In this document: positions 50,074 through 60,931 of the stretch, in pieces
Layout of the letters: each line of letters opens with the position of its first letter
Numbering within the stretch: position 1 is the stretch's first letter
NCBI RefSeq assembly: GCF_000234665.1
Contig: NC_018324.1
Span: 57,501 to 121,500, forward strand
Length of the DNA: 64,000 nucleotides
Origin: Leishmania mexicana MHOM/GT/2001/U1103
Lineage: Eukaryota; Euglenozoa; Kinetoplastea; Trypanosomatida; Trypanosomatidae
Direction: 5' to 3'
Translations under genes and position numbers: made by a program
Notes under the pieces: generated by a model
What the model was told of the DNA's origin: nothing
Database searches by the model: none
What the model saw: only the letters and a program-made list of their open reading frames with translations

Positions 50074-51414
50074 TCAAAAAGGCTGCGCTGTCAGTACGCG
50101 AACGCGACCGTTGAAGGGGTCGTAGGCGGTGATCCTCACGGCCTGCCCCTCAATCGCACGGAGGGCTTCCTCAAACACAGCAGGGGTCGTCACGGCCGTG
50201 CGGCCCACGTGAGAGATGACGTGGCCTACGCCGAGTCGATGCGCAGCGGCCGCCGATCCGGGCAATACTTCAGCGAGCACCACTCCATCCTCGGCAGCCT
50301 CCACCGTGACGCCGAGACGCTCCGCGAGTGTTCTCTGCGCTGGCGGTGTCGGCGACGCCGGTGGTGGCGATGACGTTTCACCCTTCACACTGCCTGATCG
50401 CGACACGTGCAGGTGCAACAGCGGTGGTGACGTGGACTTCGGCGTTTGGCTGCGGTTAGAGGCCCTCCGATTGGAAAGCACCGGTTTTTGCTGCGACAAC
50501 GCCGGAGGAAGGGGCACATTCATGGAGAAGCCATCGCGAGACGCTGCGGCCGTGCCGATATCAGGTGTCCTTGGAACCGACCTCAGAGTCGTCATGACGC
50601 TCTCCAAGTCCTTCAGCCGCTTCCCCAGCGCCTCCACGTCTGACCGGGTGGCCGCCGCTGCCTCTATGCACTTCAGCTGCTCCTGCATGTACTCTACCGT
50701 CTTCACGGCCTCGTGGGCATCCGCGAGTGGGGCTATGGTAAGTGCGTCGTGAGCCTGAGCCACAAAGTCTGTGTAGGAAGACGTTAACTGCTGGAGCTGC
50801 TGTTGGGTGCTCAAGCTCACCTGATGCAGCTCGCTCACCATGTCGCTCACATCAGCTCTAACCGATGCGACCAGCTCGCTGCGTATTACCTCCAATTCCT
50901 CCTTCGTCTGCGCCACGACACTTCCGCAGACGCAGTCGCGAAACGCCTCCATCTGCTGCTGCGTTTCCACCCGCATCGCCCGCAGCTGCTTGGCGGAGGT
51001 GGCCATGGCAATGTCGTTGATGTGCTTCAAATCCTCCGTGTACGTCTGCAGACTACGCTCAGCGGCGATGAGAACGGTCTCGTGCGACGCGCGCAGCGCG
51101 TCGTCGAGGGCCTCGGGGTCCTCCACTTGTTTGTACATGAGTTGGGTACGCCGGTCTGCCGCCTGCCGCTCGCGTGCCTCACCGACCGCCCGGTCGGTGC
51201 GACTCGCAGGGTCAGTGGAAGATGTCACATAGGCACTGCCTGCACCGGTAGCGGCAGCGCCGAGCTCGCCACCATCACTTTTACGCAGCTCTGTCTTGAA
51301 CAGCTCTGTATCGTTGGCGTGTGCCACGAGAAGCGACAAGACGTCGATCAGGTAGGGCGAGCACGTGCCGCTGTGGCAGAGCACGTCAAACCTGCGGTTC
51401 AGCACAGTCGCCAT
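50074..51414 (-). CDS. Coiled-coil protein with C-terminal PDZ domain
   Basis: The 446-residue protein begins with a short ordered N-terminus (MATVLNRRFDVLCHSG), then a long helical/coiled-coil part at about 90-290, rich in Glu, Gln, Leu and Thr (SLQTYTEDLKHINDIAMATSAKQL; QTKEELEVIRSELV). A Ser/Pro-rich linker (about 290-370) follows. The last 75 residues match a PDZ domain: LGVTVEAAEDGVVLAEVLPGS, the HRLGVGHVISHVGR step and the final EEALRAIEGQAVRITAYD. PDZ domains bind C-terminal peptides of partners, and with a coiled coil this looks like a scaffold protein, possibly membrane- or cytoskeleton-linked. The frame is open upstream to 51786, but that part is low-complexity; the ATG at 51414 starts the ordered region. 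Confidence 0.8.
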   Translation of the reverse strand: MATVLNRRFDVLCHSGTCSPYLIDVLSLLVAHANDTELFKTELRKSDGGELGAAATGAGSAYVTSSTDPASRTDRAVGEARERQAADRRTQLMYKQVEDPEALDDALRASHETVLIAAERSLQTYTEDLKHINDIAMATSAKQLRAMRVETQQQMEAFRDCVCGSVVAQTKEELEVIRSELVASVRADVSDMVSELHQVSLSTQQQLQQLTSSYTDFVAQAHDALTIAPLADAHEAVKTVEYMQEQLKCIEAAAATRSDVEALGKRLKDLESVMTTLRSVPRTPDIGTAAASRDGFSMNVPLPPALSQQKPVLSNRRASNRSQTPKSTSPPLLHLHVSRSGSVKGETSSPPPASPTPPAQRTLAERLGVTVEAAEDGVVLAEVLPGSAAAAHRLGVGHVISHVGRTAVTTPAVFEEALRAIEGQAVRITAYDPFNGRVRVLTAQPF

Positions 51415-52930
51415 TTCGTTGAAGCGCGCCCTTCTCAGGTGCCGTGCGCACGACCAAATACGGAGATGCGTACGCACGCCGCGACCGAGAAGAAAACAAA
51501 GAAAAAAGCGAAAGGGGGGCGGAGAGACGACACTAAAGGCGACAGACGGCGAAGTCCTGCAACCACCCAGAAAAGGCGGACGGGTAACGGAGCGAGAGCG
51601 AGAAACAAGGAATAATAAACGCCGAGGAAAACGCTGAGGACTCTCCCCAGGGTGTGCGTGAAGGTGCCTAGTTGAGGGTATGTGCGTGCGTGTGTGCAGG
51701 TCTTCACGCAATGACGAAGGCACGGTACCGGAATGCAGAAGGTTGGGACATCGCATGAGAAAGGAAAAATGTGTGCATGCCGCCAAAATCAGATCGCCTG
51801 TGCCTGTGTGTGAGTGTGTGTGTGTGCGTCTGCCCTTTTGTCATGCTTCTACGATGCACAGGTGGCGAGACTCGGTGCGAGAAGATATCGTCTACCTCTC
51901 GTGCAGGTTAGCCGGCATTCTTTTTCTTATAAATTCATTGTTTTCCCTCCTTGGCCCTCCTTTCCTTTGGGTGCTCGATTATCTGTAAGCCTTTTCCCCT
52001 GCGCTCCCTCGTCATCATAGAGAGGATGTGCGTTCATCGTCCGGATGATGTGCACGGCCGCTCATGAGAGGGAACACATCAGCGTGGAATCGGTGTCCAG
52101 TGCACCCCCCCCACTCAGTGAGAAGAAGCCAGGCAGAGCTCCCCCGCCCCTATCCCCTCCATATGCCGCACCACCTCCTGGTGGTGACAAGGCCAAGCAC
52201 CTACGACCTAAGGGAGCTCAGAACGATGTATCGCTAGGGATGTCAGCAGTCATGTCCTGGATGATGTGGCGTCAGAGTGACTCGCAACAATGAGTAGACG
52301 TCTGTGCCATCCACGTGATGGGCAAAGAGTCAGCGTGTCTCACCCCCCCCGGCCCTCACACTTCCCACTGGTGATGGGCAACCTGAGTGTCACCCAGATG
52401 AATATGCCAGGGGTGGCGACCAGCGTGATTGGAGGAGCGGCTGTGAGGCAACGTGCGAGGCGGCCGTGATGGGTAGAGTTTGTGGGCTGGGGCCGTGCTC
52501 TCAGATGACTAGGTCGGCACATGGCTGTAACGCGCGTGTCCAGCGCTGCTTCGCAGCAGGTGTTGGGGCCTTTGATAGGGACGGGGTAGAGTGAGCTCAT
52601 GTGTGACAGAACGAGCACAGTGAACATCTTGGTTTGCGTATGTCACACACTTGTGCAGAGCAGGAGGAAAGTTGCACAGATGAACAACAAAACGCTCGTG
52701 AAGCCGCGCGGCGCAGATAGAGGGACGCACTCAGGAAGCATCTCCATTCATTGTGGCTCTCTCTGGCAGCCAACGGCTAAAGCAAGAGGAGAAGAGAGGC
52801 AAAAGAGAAAGCAGAGGCAAGACATCAACACACGCAAACCAAGACACCAGCATCCGCACGTCCACACCGCATCAACGCTTAGCTGTCTCGCTGCGCCACA
52901 CAAGCGCGCACCCACGTCGCGCGCTTCAAT
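51415..52930. other. Intergenic with inverted SIDER copy
   Basis: The central part (about 52060-52624) is a diverged SIDER. Elsewhere only low-complexity frames are present. Confidence 0.65.
52060..52624 (+). mobile_element. SIDER-type retroposon, copy C (diverged, inverted)
   Basis: This plus-strand sequence follows the minus-strand order of copies A and B: TATCCCCTCCATATGCC, then CTAGGGATG, TGTGGCGT, TCTCACCCCCCCCGGCCCTC, GTGATTGGAGGAGCGGCTGTGAG and TAACGCGCGTGTCCAGCGCTGCTTCGCA. Many substitutions and gaps are present. The left boundary is approximate. It is antisense to the transcription unit and lies between the 198-residue gene and the PDZ gene. Being diverged, it is the ordinary state for such elements and underlines how unusual the identity of A and B is. 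Confidence 0.75.
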
Positions 52931-53527
52931 TCACTCCTGAATAAAGTGGCAGCACTTCTTGTCCCGCAACGCGCTCATGAGGGACGCGTAGCGGCCACGC
53001 ACTGCCTCTGCCTCTGGCGACGGGATCGACAGGCGCTTCGCTACTAGGGTGAACGGGGTGTTGCGCTCAATCATCATCTCCAGCACAAAGCACATGCCAC
53101 GCTCCGTCACACGCGTCCCACTAATGTCGAGGAAGTCGATTTTGCAAGCCTGAGGCGAGAAGCGCAGTGTGTGGACGAGAAATATGAAGACCGAGTCGTC
53201 CAGGAAGGCGTTGTCCGTGGCGTAGATGCGACACGCGTTGGTCATGCGGCCATTTGCGATGGCGATGCCGACCGGCAGCACCGGCACATACTCGATGTGC
53301 AGGTCTGGCGGATTCGAGACGAGGAGGTCGACCAGCATCTTCTTCTCCTTCTCTGTCTCCACCTCACGCGCAAAGAAGCGAAAGAGCTGGTCGATGGAGA
53401 ACTGTGTCTTGGCGGTGGCCTTCTTAATCCGCTCCAGCCGCTGCGCCTCCTCGATAATCTCCTTGCGCGTCGCCTCGGCCTCCCGCTGAAGCTCCGATAC
53501 AGTCTTGCGCTCACCGTCACTGTACAT
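52931..53527 (-). CDS. Hypothetical 198-residue protein with N-terminal coiled coil
   Basis: I do not recognise this protein. Residues about 8-45 form a charged helix, likely a coiled coil (VSELQREAEATRKEIIEEAQRLERIKK). A helical segment FSIDQLFRFFAREVETEKEK follows. The C-terminal 110 residues have a repeating pattern that suggests leucine-rich-repeat-like strands, such as FIFLVHTLRFSPQACKIDFLDISGTRVTERGMCFVLEMM, with the LDISGTRV step resembling an LRR beta strand and loop. It would be a soluble protein. The start at 53527 is the first ATG with ordered sequence after it; in-frame codons back to 53779 are low-complexity. Confidence 0.7.
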   Translation of the reverse strand: MYSDGERKTVSELQREAEATRKEIIEEAQRLERIKKATAKTQFSIDQLFRFFAREVETEKEKKMLVDLLVSNPPDLHIEYVPVLPVGIAIANGRMTNACRIYATDNAFLDDSVFIFLVHTLRFSPQACKIDFLDISGTRVTERGMCFVLEMMIERNTPFTLVAKRLSIPSPEAEAVRGRYASLMSALRDKKCCHFIQE

Positions 53528-54677
53528 GGTTGGACGCCGTCTGCAGGTCTCTCTCTCTGGTGATCGCAAAAATGAGTACGACAGCACCTGTGCAAGTAAA
53601 GCCGCACTGGTGTCACGTGTGACGTGCGATCTGTGTGCGAGTGGCACACCTCTTTTCCTGGTGCCACGGCCTGTGTTGGTCGATGAAGTCTGCGTGTAAA
53701 GAGAAGACTCTGTGGAAAAGCGTCCGCAAATGCACGTGTGTGAATGCGTGCTTCCAAGGCAGAGACACGCATGCATCATGGGGTCAAAGAGGAGGAAGAG
53801 AGAATGGTTGCCAGATATGCAAACAGGTGTACCAACAGATGCGTGTGCGCGCGGGAAGCAGCAGTTGGACTCCAGCCGATCAAGAGAGTCCTCCTACATG
53901 TCTTCTCATGAGCACAAGCCGCGTCTTTCTCGCTATCAAAGATGAGGCATGCGACGAAGTCCGCCACACGTACAGTCCTATCGCAAGCTACGCGGACACA
54001 TTGGTGGCTGGTATCGCCGCCAAAGGTCTCTTTTTCCTCCCCCTATATGCCTCCCTCGCTATTCGCCGTGTCCGTCGTGTGTGTGTGTGTGTGTATTCCT
54101 CGTTGATTGTGCCTCAGTTTTCGCCTCCCGCGTCCTTATAGATGATCGCGCAGAACAGGGGCCGGAGCCTTTCGTCTCTTGCTTCATCCCTTTCCTCCGC
54201 CACAGCCCGCTTGTCCTCCCCACCCTCCTTTGTCTGCGCTCTTCACGATCCCTAACACGTTGGCGCGCCATCGCTTCTGCTCTCCCTGCACACATTATCC
54301 GCCGGCGCACATCTAAAGGTGTGTGCGCGGTGGGGGTTAAGTCGCTTCCGATCTAAAAACAGCACGGCACTCTAGGGAGAGGGCGTCGTCACCACCGAGA
54401 GACACACACGGCCGGTAGAGGGGAGAGAACACAGGCACGCATCGGTGATGGTGCACGCGAGGTGCCGGCGAGGTAGCGGGGCTAACCATAGAAGTGAGAG
54501 TGAGGCCGACAGAGGCCAGCAACGGCGGCAGAGAGAGAAGGGCAGGGAGGCGGGAGTGCCATCACACAAGATACACCTATAGAGAGAGGAGTTGTAATGA
54601 CACCGAGAGGCACCCACCAAACACCTCCCTCACTCGCGTCCACTCTTGGCCCATGACGGAAACGTGCCCTGGCTCAC
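53528..54677. other. Intergenic: amino acid permease 3' UTR and 198-residue gene 5' UTR
   Basis: A GT repeat lies at about 54077-54095. No gene is supported. Confidence 0.6.
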
Positions 54678-56162
54678 TTAAAAGAAATTTGATTTCACGG
54701 AATTGTACGTGCCCAAGCCGCACACCACGACGCCAAATACGAGCGTCAGCCATGTCGACGCCATGTGTCGCCACCCCACCTCCGCCGTCGTCCAGTAGCC
54801 AGAGCGCAGCGCGAAGAGAGCGGGGAGCAAGAAGGAGAGGGACCCACCGCACACGCCGCCGAGGACGTCGAAAAGAACGCGGATGTTCGGCAAAGCAATA
54901 CCGATGAGCAGTGCCAGCAGGGCGAGGAGGCCCGCGATGGTTCTGGACAACCATACCGGCGCGGGGTTCGCCTCAGCATGGTAGCCCATCGCCATGACCA
55001 CCGAGTCGCGCGTCGGGAAGATAGTCATGGGAAACGCCATCGTGAGGGAGACGACAATGCCAAAGTACGCAAGTCGCGCTGGGGGAGAATCGAGGTGGCT
55101 CGAAAAGTTCACCAGTATGTTTGGCTTCACCGAGTCGCCGAAACTCATGGCACCAAAGACGCCGGTGATGATGTAAATGAGGGTGACTGCTGTCATGGAA
55201 TACACCGTGCACACGCTCATCCGCTTCACTGAGCGGTCTTTCATTTCCTCGTAGATCCTTGGTGCCACCGGCTGGCAGCAGTAGCTGAACACAAACGTGG
55301 TGAGAGCGCCGATCATCCCTGAGTCCCAGCGAGCCAGCGGCGCACCCGGGAGAGTATGTCTCCCGGGGTCGAGCCTCGAGCGGTTTGCGTCCTCTCTTCT
55401 CTCCTGCACAAAGCGATCCACAAGTGCACCGGCGAGGAGGAGGGTGGATACGGTGCCGATGATGGAGGCGTAGCGCAACGTCTGGATCCCTCGAGCCAGC
55501 GACAAAGGAAACATAACGAGAGCCCAGAAGAGCACCATGGCGGTGCGGCGATGGACCTTGTGGGACAGACCAACGGCTTCGAAGAGCGGCACGATAAAGT
55601 CACCCATCATCACAATGTACATGACAGCCACACCCCAGCAGAAGACAACGATGATCGTGGCCGTCACTTTCTCTGTGATGGGGCCGACAAGATCGATTGC
55701 GAGCTCCTCATATGTCATCAGCTTCGTCAAGGCGCTAACCTTCGTCAGGAGGAACACGCTGTAGATGGTAAGGTTGCAGACGAAAATGAGAGTGAGGGTC
55801 CCTGTGACAGTTCCGCAGTGCTGCATCGCATACGGCAACGCGAGCACGCCAGCGCCACATGTGGCAGATGAAAGATTAAACGCGCTCGAAATCAAACCGC
55901 CGCCTTCGGCCATGTAGTAGCGATCGAATAACATCGGCGACAGAGTCAGGTGGTGTCGGTCGCGCCGCGTGAGCACGGGAACACTGTTTGCCCGCCGCAT
56001 GTTGCTGCCGATGGAGCGGTTCGACTCGGTGTCCAAGGCGGCGTGCGAGTACGACATGCGTAACCAAGTTCCATGCGGTAGCATGGGGCTCAGTTCACTG
56101 AGGTTCGCGTCACCTCCACTCATCATCCCTGCGCAAGCGGTTGTGTGCCGGTGGGTGCGCAT
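54678..56162 (-). CDS. Amino acid permease, AAAP family
   Basis: The 494-residue protein is an amino acid/auxin permease-type transporter (TC 2.A.18). About 80 hydrophilic N-terminal residues are followed by roughly 11 membrane segments. The first carries the family's helix-breaking motif in SSAFNLSSATCGAGVLALPYAMQ (about 91-113). Later marks include GIQTLRYASIIGTV and TTFVFSYCCQPVAPRIYEEM, the loop before the middle membrane segment, and the AFPMTIFPTRDSV stretch. It would move an amino acid across the plasma membrane; the substrate cannot be told from sequence. Such genes are numerous in Leishmania, often in tandem clusters, but only one copy is present here. An alternative start is MMSGGD, 12 residues further on. 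Confidence 0.92.
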   Translation of the reverse strand: MRTHRHTTACAGMMSGGDANLSELSPMLPHGTWLRMSYSHAALDTESNRSIGSNMRRANSVPVLTRRDRHHLTLSPMLFDRYYMAEGGGLISSAFNLSSATCGAGVLALPYAMQHCGTVTGTLTLIFVCNLTIYSVFLLTKVSALTKLMTYEELAIDLVGPITEKVTATIIVVFCWGVAVMYIVMMGDFIVPLFEAVGLSHKVHRRTAMVLFWALVMFPLSLARGIQTLRYASIIGTVSTLLLAGALVDRFVQERREDANRSRLDPGRHTLPGAPLARWDSGMIGALTTFVFSYCCQPVAPRIYEEMKDRSVKRMSVCTVYSMTAVTLIYIITGVFGAMSFGDSVKPNILVNFSSHLDSPPARLAYFGIVVSLTMAFPMTIFPTRDSVVMAMGYHAEANPAPVWLSRTIAGLLALLALLIGIALPNIRVLFDVLGGVCGGSLSFLLPALFALRSGYWTTAEVGWRHMASTWLTLVFGVVVCGLGTYNSVKSNFF

Positions 56163-56993
56163 ATGAAAAGAGCGGGAGCGCGGCGTATAAAGAGGTGCTC
56201 ACAAAGTGACGCTGGCGAGATCGGAAAAAATAGGGGAAAAGGAGAGAGAGACCAGACATGCATCTACAAAGACCAGCGCAGCACACACTGCCACGGCTGA
56301 ACAGGAAAACCGTGAAAGAAGAAAATTAAAGGAGAAAATAGGGAGAAGTAGAGCCGCGCATAAACCTCGAGCCAACAAAAACAGACCACAGCGACACAAA
56401 CGAGGCAGACACTCAACACTGGAACGCCACCGACCTGTGCCCGTGTCGAAGCCAAGACCGTCCCCAACACTCGAAATTAAGGTGAAGGCGAAGCGTGCGA
56501 CCACGGTGATGGGAGAGCGAGCGGGGTGCAAAGATATAATGAAAATGGGAGAGAACAAAAAAGGGAGCAACGACAACAACAGAGGCGAGGAGCAGAAATG
56601 AGAGCAACCAAAACAAGCGCGAGAGGTGGGGCTGACAGAGCGAGAGGGAAGTGAAAGCCCAAAACCGGCTTGCCGCGGGGAAATGGCGGGGAGGGGATAA
56701 GAAAGGAGGCGTAGGGGAAAGGCTCAAACACGCAATGAAGGAGCCCACAGAGTTGCCTGCACGCGAGGAACGCAGCAAGGGTGCAAGTGCCGTGCCACTC
56801 GTTGTGTCTCAACGTGCAAAAAGGTGCGTGCGTCTACGTGTTTGTGGTGTGCGTGTGAAGCGGTGAAGGCAGGGAGGTGCAGTGAGGAAGAAGAAGAGAG
56901 CAAATGTGCAGGAGAGAAGTGGCGTGCGCTAGAGAGTCCCTATAGCCCCCTCTTCTTGTCCGCCGCTCCCTCTTCGGGTGGTCTAGGTACGCT

Positions 56994-57029
<36 letters not shown>

Positions 57030-58267
57030 CACTTCCTTTCTATGTCACCTGTGCACCGTGGTGTAGCTTTGTTTTCGTATTCTTGTTCTCCCGGTGTTCT
57101 CCCCTCCAACCATAGGGAAAAGTAAGTATGTATAGAAGTCTGTATATGTAGAGAGCACGCGCAGCAAGCCGATTACGTGAATGATGATAAATGACGGTCA
57201 AGTAGCGCTGGAAGCTGGGAAGAGAGGAAAGGGTCTGCGAGAGGCGGAGGGAGGCAGCTCCTCGTGCGCCGCTTGCGCTGGCGGTGCTTGCGATGCTGAC
57301 GTTGAAAAAAAGCCGAAACTCGTGTGCGTGTGGGGTGGGCAATACTGTTAAGTGAGCGGGTGTGTGCACAGCAGATGACAAGAGAGGAGGTGGGAAGGGA
57401 GGTGCCGCAAAACTGCACCGCTTCAATGCGTGCCTCTGTCGCGTTCCGAGAAAAGCATCACATTAGGAAAGGAAAAGGGAAAGAAGGGTGCAGACGTCTG
57501 GCAGGACTGGGCCATATTCGCAGCCGAGAGAAGCGTGACGGAACAGGGGCGCAGGAGTTTCAGCACGAGCGGCGTGCACAGTGATCTTAGTCCACGAATG
57601 CGCATGTTCGGTTTTGTCGGCGAGAGAAGAGCAACAGACCCACATTGAGAGCAGGTGACGCCCAATAGCTGGGACGCCGCCCTATACGAAAAACGAGCTG
57701 ACTTTTTCCCAGGAGCAGCTTCTTTCCGTTCGCCCCACAAGTGCTCCGCCCTGCAGAGATTTCTCTTCTGCTCCACACCCCCTCGCCCCCAACAGACTTA
57801 GACAAGCGCACGCACACGACGCCAGCGTCCGCATGCGCCACCCGCTGTGTCGATTACGTTTCTTTTGGGCATTCCTTGCCTTTTGGTGGTGGGCGGTCAC
57901 GGTACACGCAGACAAGGATCTGACGACAGACACTAAAAGTATATATATATATGCGTGTCTTCCATGCGTCACAGGTAGTGGTGACGTAAGGTGTGGCGTA
58001 ACGTAGTAGCTCCCCGCACCATCAACTACAAAACGACGAAGCACGCACCAGCTCTGACAGCAGCAGCACCAGCAGCAGCAGCGACGGGCCGAGAGGAAGA
58101 TGCATGCGCCTTCGACTACTTGCTATGACGCGCCCTCCCACCCCACCCCAAGCACACAAGGAATGCGTAGCAGCGTAGCACATACAGTCTCTTCACCACC
58201 CGTACCACCAAGTCAGATATTCACTATACGCTTTGGCACTCCAACACGACGCACAGCAGCGAAGGGT
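56163..58267. other. Intergenic: TFIIA-gamma 3' UTR and permease 5' UTR
   Basis: The stretch holds a 28-bp GT repeat (56999-57026), a TA run at 57942-57953 and long purine-rich plus-strand blocks (pyrimidine in RNA). No gene is supported. Confidence 0.6.
56999..57026 (+). repeat. (TG)n microsatellite
   Basis: This is an uninterrupted TG run of 14 units, the longest in the window. Confidence 0.9.
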
Positions 58268-58807
58268 TCACACCCGGCGCTCCCGCACTGTATGAACTTG
58301 CTTCGCCTGCGTGGCACCCGGTTGGGCACCAACGTCCTTGAGGCGCACTCGAAGGTAGTCCAGTTGGATCTTCTCGGACACGCCAAGCTCGTTCCGTACC
58401 ACTACCGTCGGGTCTTTCAGCAGCAGCGTCCACTCGTCATCCATCAAGCGGTACACAGGAAAGGCGATGTGGCTGTCCTCAAACGGTGTCTCACCGTCCT
58501 GCGACGCTGCAGTGGGCTTTCCGACTGCCCGCTCCTCAACATCCATTCCGCCGCCGTCTTCAGCACCGGCAGGAACGTACAACTCTGAGGCGGTCGAAGT
58601 CACCGCGGCGTAGCCGCCTCCGCCAACGGAGCTAGGTGGTGGGGTTTGCACGGAGATGTGCGACATTAGAGGCGCGTCCGCAACCGCGGCCTGCATTGCC
58701 GCGTCGAAAACGCGCCATATCTCCTCTTCCTGGCGCGGTGTCAGGGCAGGCTGGATCTCTGCCAGCGCAGCCGCGAGCGCCAGCCCTGCAATGCTCTGGC
58801 GATACAT
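58268..58807 (-). CDS. TFIIA-2: Transcription factor IIA gamma-like subunit
   Basis: The 179-residue protein matches the small (gamma) TFIIA subunit. The helical N-terminal part MYRQSIAGLALAAALAEI at 1-18 corresponds to the yeast/human Y-x-x-x-T-L-G-x-x-L-x-x-x-L-x-E-L helix, followed by the second helix (EEEIWRVFDAAMQAAV). The C-terminal beta-barrel part, FPVYRLMDDEWTLLLKD at 116-132, corresponds to the N-x-Y-R-F-x-D-x-V-W-T-F region. About 60 Gly/Ser/Ala/Glu-rich residues (51-110) separate the two, where human TFIIA-gamma has only a short loop. In trypanosomes a divergent TFIIA works with the SNAP complex and TRF4 at the spliced-leader promoter, the only defined Pol II promoter, so this factor would serve SL RNA and snRNA transcription. 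The start is backed by an acceptor 22 nt upstream. Confidence 0.85.
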   Translation of the reverse strand: MYRQSIAGLALAAALAEIQPALTPRQEEEIWRVFDAAMQAAVADAPLMSHISVQTPPPSSVGGGGYAAVTSTASELYVPAGAEDGGGMDVEERAVGKPTAASQDGETPFEDSHIAFPVYRLMDDEWTLLLKDPTVVVRNELGVSEKIQLDYLRVRLKDVGAQPGATQAKQVHTVRERRV

Positions 58808-60931
58808 GAGTATCCTCCACGGCGTGTATCTTGAGGAGGAGGGCAGGCAGCACCCCACACAAGCGCGCAGAGAGCAAGCCAACGCCAAGGAAAAAACTGT
58901 AACTCGAAAGCAAGCTCGACATACATGGAGTAAGGGGTGTCGAAAGCGGAACAGAGTGCATTTAACGGGAGGGGGAGAGACAGAGACAGTAGTAGGTACC
59001 CGGCAAAGCACAAACTCTCATGCAGGTGCTGCGCGAGAGAGACAAGGCACATGATGGTCACTACTTGAGCAACTTCTGAACACGCCAGAGCAGACAACAC
59101 ACTCACGCGCGCACACAGCAGGCAGCTCCACCACCATCACAGGTCATGCCTTTGGGTATGCTTTTCTGTTTTCTCTCTTGAACGAAAATGGCGAGCAGAC
59201 GACACACGCATCTTGACGTGCGACGGTGCCGCCGCTGACTCAACAACCTAAGCGTGCTACTCCACGTCAGAGGAGCAGGAGGAGTCAATGGTAATGATGG
59301 CGCATGTCACTCAGCGAGTGCCCAGAAAAATGGAGGCGAAATTGTCTCTTTGTGTGTGTGTGCGTACACCATTGCATTATTTCGTGATGCGGCCAACACC
59401 CCCTTCCTGCAAAACCGAAAGGGGATTTAAGGAAAGATAAAATGCGCTTTTCCAATGTCTGTGTGTGCGCGCGCGTTTCCGCGTTCGCTTCCGTCGCTTG
59501 CGCTGCGGCGCGCGCGGTACGCGAGCAGGGTGCCGACAAGGGATGCCCCTCAAGGAGCAACATCCACAACGGCATCAACAAGCACCGGAGTGGCGAGTAA
59601 AAGAGGGGCAAATTCGGAGAAACCCAGGCACGTACGCGCACATCAGCAGAGAAGCAGGACCACCAGCAGAGAGAAGAAAAGGGAAGCGTTTCGCGCTGAT
59701 ACGCACACGCACGCGCAAAACACGCCCACACACATATCTGCATGTGTGGAGAAGACGACGCTGCAAACCCTCTACCGCCATCCCTCTGTGACGCCTCTCT
59801 CTCCGATACCTACACAGGACTCCCTAAGGTGCACACGAGAAGGTTGGAGGGGTGCCCAGGCACAAGCCCACACACCGGCATGCGCAGCGCCGCAAAGAGA
59901 CGCAGTTCACTCGGTGCGATTTGTGTGTGTGTGTGTGAAGAATTCATGTAAATGAAGAACAGAGAGAGAAGAGTAGGCTGTGGTGTCTTCTACAGCTTCT
60001 CCTGTCCACCTCCCCATCCCTACTACCTCCGAAAGAACTGGCCCCCTGCCTCACGGCTCCCCTCCGCGCAAGCGCTTCTCCAACGTGCCACGCTCTCTGC
60101 CACTCCTCCATTCGTTTGAGTACACTTCGGCGCAGCATTCTCTGTATTCTCGCGAGCGCTTTTGTGCACGTGTGTGTGTGTGTGTGTGTGTATGTCTGCG
60201 CGTGCATGGGTGCGAGCATCGCTCGGGTCAGCAGCGGGTTCGGGGGGAGGGCGTCAAGACGAACGCCTCGCCATCATTGTTTGAAAAAAATGCAAGAGAC
60301 GACGACAACCGCGGCAGCGCAGGTGATGGCCTAAGCGCCACTGGTTGGCAAGGTGGGCGATGAAGACATGTTACACTGCTCTGGCGAGCATGTGCACGTA
60401 TGCGTGAGGACGGGTGGCAGGGCGTGCATGCTGTCTCGTGTCTCGACTCCATGGTTCGGGACTCCATGTTTTTCTTGCCTCTCCTATGCCTCACATAGGA
60501 TGCACACTGGCGACCATGTTCACATCCGTGCACACACATACACCCACGTCAACACACACACACGCAAACAAATCGTACCGTGTCACTGACTCGCACCTCA
60601 TTCTAGAGAGAGGGGGGAGAACAACAAGACGGGAGTGGACCTGTGATCGCAAGAATTTCTGTGCTCGCAGGAGTACTCTCCCCGGCAGCGCAAGAAACAC
60701 CTGGCGACCCCGGCGAGGTGGTGCATGTGCGCAAAAACACCTTACACGGTGAAGAGATCGAGACAGAGAGGCAGCAGCGGCCCTGGCTGTGGCCGCAACA
60801 CAAGCGGCAGGAAATCAAAACAGCGTCCAAAAGCGTACCGTCACAACCAGCCACCCCACAGCACAGAGGGTGCTCCGCAGAGCACGGCTTCGCCCCTTAC
60901 CCTCCCCCCACCTCACTCCCGCACTCCCTTC
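58808..60931. other. Intergenic: helical-repeat protein 3' UTR and TFIIA-gamma 5' UTR
   Basis: A TG run at 60171-60191 and many CA-rich segments are present. No gene is supported, although the gap is 2.1 kb. Confidence 0.6.
58830..58831 (-). promoter_or_regulatory. Predicted SL trans-splice acceptor for the TFIIA-gamma gene
   Basis: A pyrimidine stretch GCCTGCCCTCCTCCTC on the minus strand ends in AAG, giving a 22-nt leader without ATG. It excludes the longer open frame that reaches 59011. Confidence 0.5.
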
